NCBI GenBank assembly: GCA_964569265.1
Contig: CAZMTO010000033.1
Location: 1-16,516 of the forward strand
DNA length: 16,516 nt
Direction: 5' to 3'
From: Avidehalobacter sp964569265
GTDB lineage: Bacteria; Bacillota; Dehalobacteriia; UBA4068; UBA4997
In this document: positions 14,501 to 16,516 of the stretch, in pieces
Numbering within the stretch: position 1 is the first letter of the stretch
Layout of the letters: each line of letters starts with the position of its first letter
Made by a program: the position numbers and the translations under genes
The notes under the pieces: model-generated
Told to the model about the DNA's origin: nothing
Databases searched by the model: none
The model's input: only the letters and a program-made list of their open reading frames with translations

Positions 14501-16516
14501 ACCGGCACTTTGGTTGACACTTATACTCTGGAACGCGGTGCTACCATGCTGGAGATACCGGCAAGTGTGCTGACCGATGTTTCGGTGGGCGGGGTGCCTG
14601 CTTATGCGGTGCAGTTTACGGCTAACGCCAAACAAGATGATAACCAGCGCAAGGATTTTACCGCTTTAGCTAAAATCGTAGTAAATTCTCAGCCGGCTAA
14701 GATAACGATGACCGGTTTGGAAGAAACAATGTTTGCTGATACCCAAAGCAAGAACATTAGTTGGAGCATTGAAAACTTTGACAGCGGCGACGTAGATGAG
14801 CGTGGCTTTGAGTTTATTATTGAAAAGAAGGGCAATAACGATAAATGGTATAAAGTTACAACGCCAACCGTAAACGGTACCTATGAGTTTAATCCGGATC
14901 CGGTGGCTGATAATCAGCTTAAGGATACCTATTTGGTAATGCTTAAGGCCAAAAACAACACCGACCCAAGCTGGAGTATTGCATCCAGCACACTTACGGT
15001 GTATAATGCTGACGCGCTGAAAATGTGGGTTGGCGGCGAAGAATCTAATGGGACTTTAACGCTGCAAACCAAGGTTGATCAAGCCGAAACTACAAATGCG
15101 CCCACATTGACGACTTACAGCGGTGAAAAAATGAGTGGTTTGAGTGATGCTAACGCCATTGCCAAACTGCGCGCCGAACTGACGTTGATGGACACTGTAA
15201 GCGTAAATTATGAGGATTATAAAAACTGGAGCCTGCTTTATGACACCTTTAGCTGGAAAGCGGAAAATGTGTCTACCGGGCAGGGTGCAAGCGCCGAAGA
15301 AGCTGCCGAGGATGTGCAGCAGGTGCTTTCTATAAACTACCGCCAGAGCAATTATTATCAACCGATTGAGAATTTTTCCAACGCATATTATCTGCCGGAA
15401 ACCGTGTTTATGTTGTGTGGTTTGCACGATGGCACGGCTAAGGTGACAGCTACGCATAAGCACGTGGACAAGCTTTCGGCCGAACTGACGGTTAATGTTA
15501 ACCGCCTGAAGGATAAGCTGTATTTGTTCCAGTTTACCCCGGCGATAGAAACTACGCTTTCTTATACCGATGGGTTGGGCAACAAGCGTGTTGTTACCTC
15601 TAATTCGGATGGATCTTTGGCACTTTATGAGCCTAACGGTATTGCCGATGATCTGCGCCTGAGCAGCGTTATGGGCGGTACTGAGGATTACCGCGGCACG
15701 GTGGATGTTCGCAGCCTGAGAAGCGGCGAAGGCAATGGCGTTGAGCGCGAACTTTATCCGCTGAACGCGATTGAGCTGACCCGTGGTGCAATGGTGCAGT
15801 TTACCCTGCTTAAGCCCGACGGTCAGCCGTTGGCAAACACTGATATTACTTTGCGCGGCGGCGTATACCGCAACCCCGATCTGGTGTCTAACCGTGATGA
15901 TGCATATTGCGAGGACGCGCGTTTTTCTAAGGAATTTGGCAAACCCGCCGATATCCCCGGCACGGAAAATATCCAGTATAAGACCGATGCAAACGGCGTA
16001 GTAACGCTGTATATGGATGTCAGCCAGTTTAAGAGCAAGGTGGAAACCGGCGACGCGGCGATTAGTGACAACTTCCGCTTTATCTTTGAATTGCAGGCGA
16101 ATGGCTATAACCCGGAAATTGTAATTTGTGAATCCGGTCAGACGTATAAGGATGTTATACGCACCGGTAATAACCTGTTGACCTTGACCAAGTCCGATGG
16201 TGAAAAGCCGCTGGTAGTGGTTCAGACAGTGGATTATTATACCGGGCGCAGCATTGACGTGCGTAACCATACCGGCGTTATTGGCCCCAGCCCGGATTAC
16301 ACAGCGTTGGCGTTTTCTACTCAGTTGATGCTGTGGGGCGTAGATGGCGTGACCACCGATGATACCGGCTACAAGCTGGATGTGCGCACGCAGGAAAGCG
16401 CGGCTGCACTCAGCGGTCAAAAGTACCGCAGTGTAAAGCAGGTTTCCTATCCGTTTTCGTCTATACCGTTGGTAGAAAACCAGACTGTTATCGACAAAAA
16501 CACCTTTACGAAGCTG
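11522..16516 (+). CDS. Very large secreted protein with Ig-like modules, incomplete at the window end
   Basis: One frame stays open from ATG 11522 to the last base: 1,665 codons without a stop, continuing beyond the window. GAGGG at 11511-11515 precedes the start; ATG 11516 is a possible alternative. Residues 1-30 are a clear signal peptide (basic start, hydrophobic core, cleavage after SAFA); Cys18 is not in a lipobox. Residues about 31-546 match nothing I know. Then follow beta-rich modules: about 547-683, opening with DDTTAP and ending DVAGNAL, typical of bacterial Ig-like domains; about 860-940, a BIG2-like module (SWQTDAPDVI, FVAQKAGTANI, KITVTV); about 943-1058, Ig-like; about 1059-1162, FN3-like; about 1240-1330, Ig-like; about 1431-1500, a Big_1/carboxypeptidase-regulatory-like unit (KPDGQPLANTDITL, TDANGVV). 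No enzyme motif, S-layer or sortase signal is seen so far. Likely a surface or matrix protein, possibly an adhesin; function unassigned. Confidence 0.88.
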   Translation, partial: MSRKTVAKKIISLVLVFCMVFTSLPLSAFAAEAEANRAMSEQVALYMLELGLVDDQGDLIYDNSFTVEDGTKLANLDELLDWLLECPDDEVVTLITVDATGKTATAEWIITAINIETQMELLTGGLNQLASGAVKSGRAVAVESAVSEKDLQAHNVYLVSKVVSGQEDDTMCIRVGVSDSYDGSFTTNHGEIQIEAGLFCDFLVRGAHKNLGVHVADSTNPLYANSYAAVNTLGDGQEYVEFKIDLANLRNLITGQNIANNEQVSDISYRTYEQGLWGGAVPVLFQCRISGGARQQSSNIKFSIAVENDRADAVVLLDTSQDVIYADAVVFEAAQSGNKQFYIKLNTSDVTEVDVNGTKYYKFSVPELYGKLRGINGSSAKRLAGALKDIYYMSGQDGESFPEIKVENVAIIAASGDSSDKFASADIYYKESGSDSLHYVATGTSGKHLSTLSEESSKKVAAICNGATTYSDSNSDMKSLKDQITNKTRRCIYWGNALIPTVPDRNNNMIPVTEFYVAKNWITDSNGNSKDRKPEYFCMWGTLKVDDTTAPSVLTYPSDDEYWVEDATGGVTWCPGDLIPITATFTEPIVNDMLLVYQNGDVDSYLGSENATYGTVYGSVAPVSSDMLGNGRDISRHRTFYYEVQTGDEGVSILGVKSAGNGNYDDVAGNALQTTTGYDYLRFDKAKKVGDVLELKHTDLIEGLTVTQDADDPLVAHVKVTVDNSTTAFRNKWANYNDGDFYVVLDYARSTELSAAAKYPLIKSEEPNSDGGNDYVLTCDIPLDNADAGKIRTAEIGYDITIHGPNDFTPSYTESLMYYGAYGQFIQQALTSADENSYTVSVNGQWPSGVAGVVYADDADTPIFGYAENAGASYTYKGKDTLSWQTDAPDVIKLVENNNGATCTFVAQKAGTANIYLQSDNAGKIDTSVASNKITVTVKEGASPNLMIPNSASTLTVRSGDALQVAFYSNLSKYEAFEGDGKIVAKLYKGSDTTGTLVDTYTLERGATMLEIPASVLTDVSVGGVPAYAVQFTANAKQDDNQRKDFTALAKIVVNSQPAKITMTGLEETMFADTQSKNISWSIENFDSGDVDERGFEFIIEKKGNNDKWYKVTTPTVNGTYEFNPDPVADNQLKDTYLVMLKAKNNTDPSWSIASSTLTVYNADALKMWVGGEESNGTLTLQTKVDQAETTNAPTLTTYSGEKMSGLSDANAIAKLRAELTLMDTVSVNYEDYKNWSLLYDTFSWKAENVSTGQGASAEEAAEDVQQVLSINYRQSNYYQPIENFSNAYYLPETVFMLCGLHDGTAKVTATHKHVDKLSAELTVNVNRLKDKLYLFQFTPAIETTLSYTDGLGNKRVVTSNSDGSLALYEPNGIADDLRLSSVMGGTEDYRGTVDVRSLRSGEGNGVERELYPLNAIELTRGAMVQFTLLKPDGQPLANTDITLRGGVYRNPDLVSNRDDAYCEDARFSKEFGKPADIPGTENIQYKTDANGVVTLYMDVSQFKSKVETGDAAISDNFRFIFELQANGYNPEIVICESGQTYKDVIRTGNNLLTLTKSDGEKPLVVVQTVDYYTGRSIDVRNHTGVIGPSPDYTALAFSTQLMLWGVDGVTTDDTGYKLDVRTQESAAALSGQKYRSVKQVSYPFSSIPLVENQTVIDKNTFTKL

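Noticed and set aside
12866..16420. Long reverse-strand open frames opposite the giant protein gene (354 and 454 codons)
   Set aside because: In register with the sense frame and explained by the same codon avoidance; no ribosome binding sites and no recognisable protein features, while the sense frame has a signal peptide and Ig-like motifs.
1..16516. CRISPR arrays, transposases, integrases, tRNA or rRNA genes, defence or toxin systems
   Set aside because: None seen on either strand; the genes read as chromosomal housekeeping and metabolic loci plus one large secreted protein.

Overview
The window looks like a low-to-mid GC Firmicutes chromosome. The gene set (a naturally-competence-type comEA/comEC locus with holA, then a methylmalonyl-CoA mutase operon) and the extreme expression signals on the mutase genes suggest an anaerobe that runs the succinate/methylmalonyl-CoA/propionate route as central metabolism. 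A Negativicutes member such as Acidaminococcaceae/Phascolarctobacterium would fit, but that assignment is inference from gene content and composition only; the Clostridia-style signal peptide of the last gene leaves other Firmicutes open.

Layout. Bases 1-332 are the 3' end of an RlmD/TrmA-family RNA uracil methyltransferase. A candidate promoter (396-424) precedes a tight five-gene forward run: comEA (481-1110), the membrane half of ComEC (1079-2665), a separate ORF for the ComEC metallo-beta-lactamase half (2589-3545), holA (3561-4595) and a DUF1847 protein (4624-5283). A 640-base gap follows. Its first part is AT-rich with no gene. Its second part holds a perfect-consensus sigma-70 promoter with an A-tract UP-like element, and a leader of about 360 nt that can fold into a three-way junction and contains a 43-codon ORF. 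This drives mutA (5927-7897) and mutB (7897-10032), the two subunits of adenosylcobalamin-dependent methylmalonyl-CoA mutase, joined by a TAATG overlap. After a hairpin without a U-tract comes meaB (10154-11281), the mutase chaperone GTPase, and then a strong intrinsic terminator (11317-11350). From 11522 to the end of the window runs one open reading frame (1,665 codons, not finished) encoding a very large secreted protein with Ig-like modules in its second half and an unrecognised N-terminal 500 residues.

How the parts work together. ComEA and the two ComEC parts would form the DNA-uptake receptor and channel. HolA loads the replicative clamp and is a common housekeeping neighbour. MutA/MutB interconvert succinyl-CoA and (R)-methylmalonyl-CoA, and MeaB gates cofactor loading and protects the enzyme. 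The epimerase and decarboxylase of the pathway are not in this window.

Most worth a second look: ComEC split exactly at an A5 tract where removal of one A would restore an 821-residue full-length protein; the structured leader and upstream ORF before mutA; and the giant secreted protein. I see no CRISPR, tRNA, rRNA, transposase or defence system.
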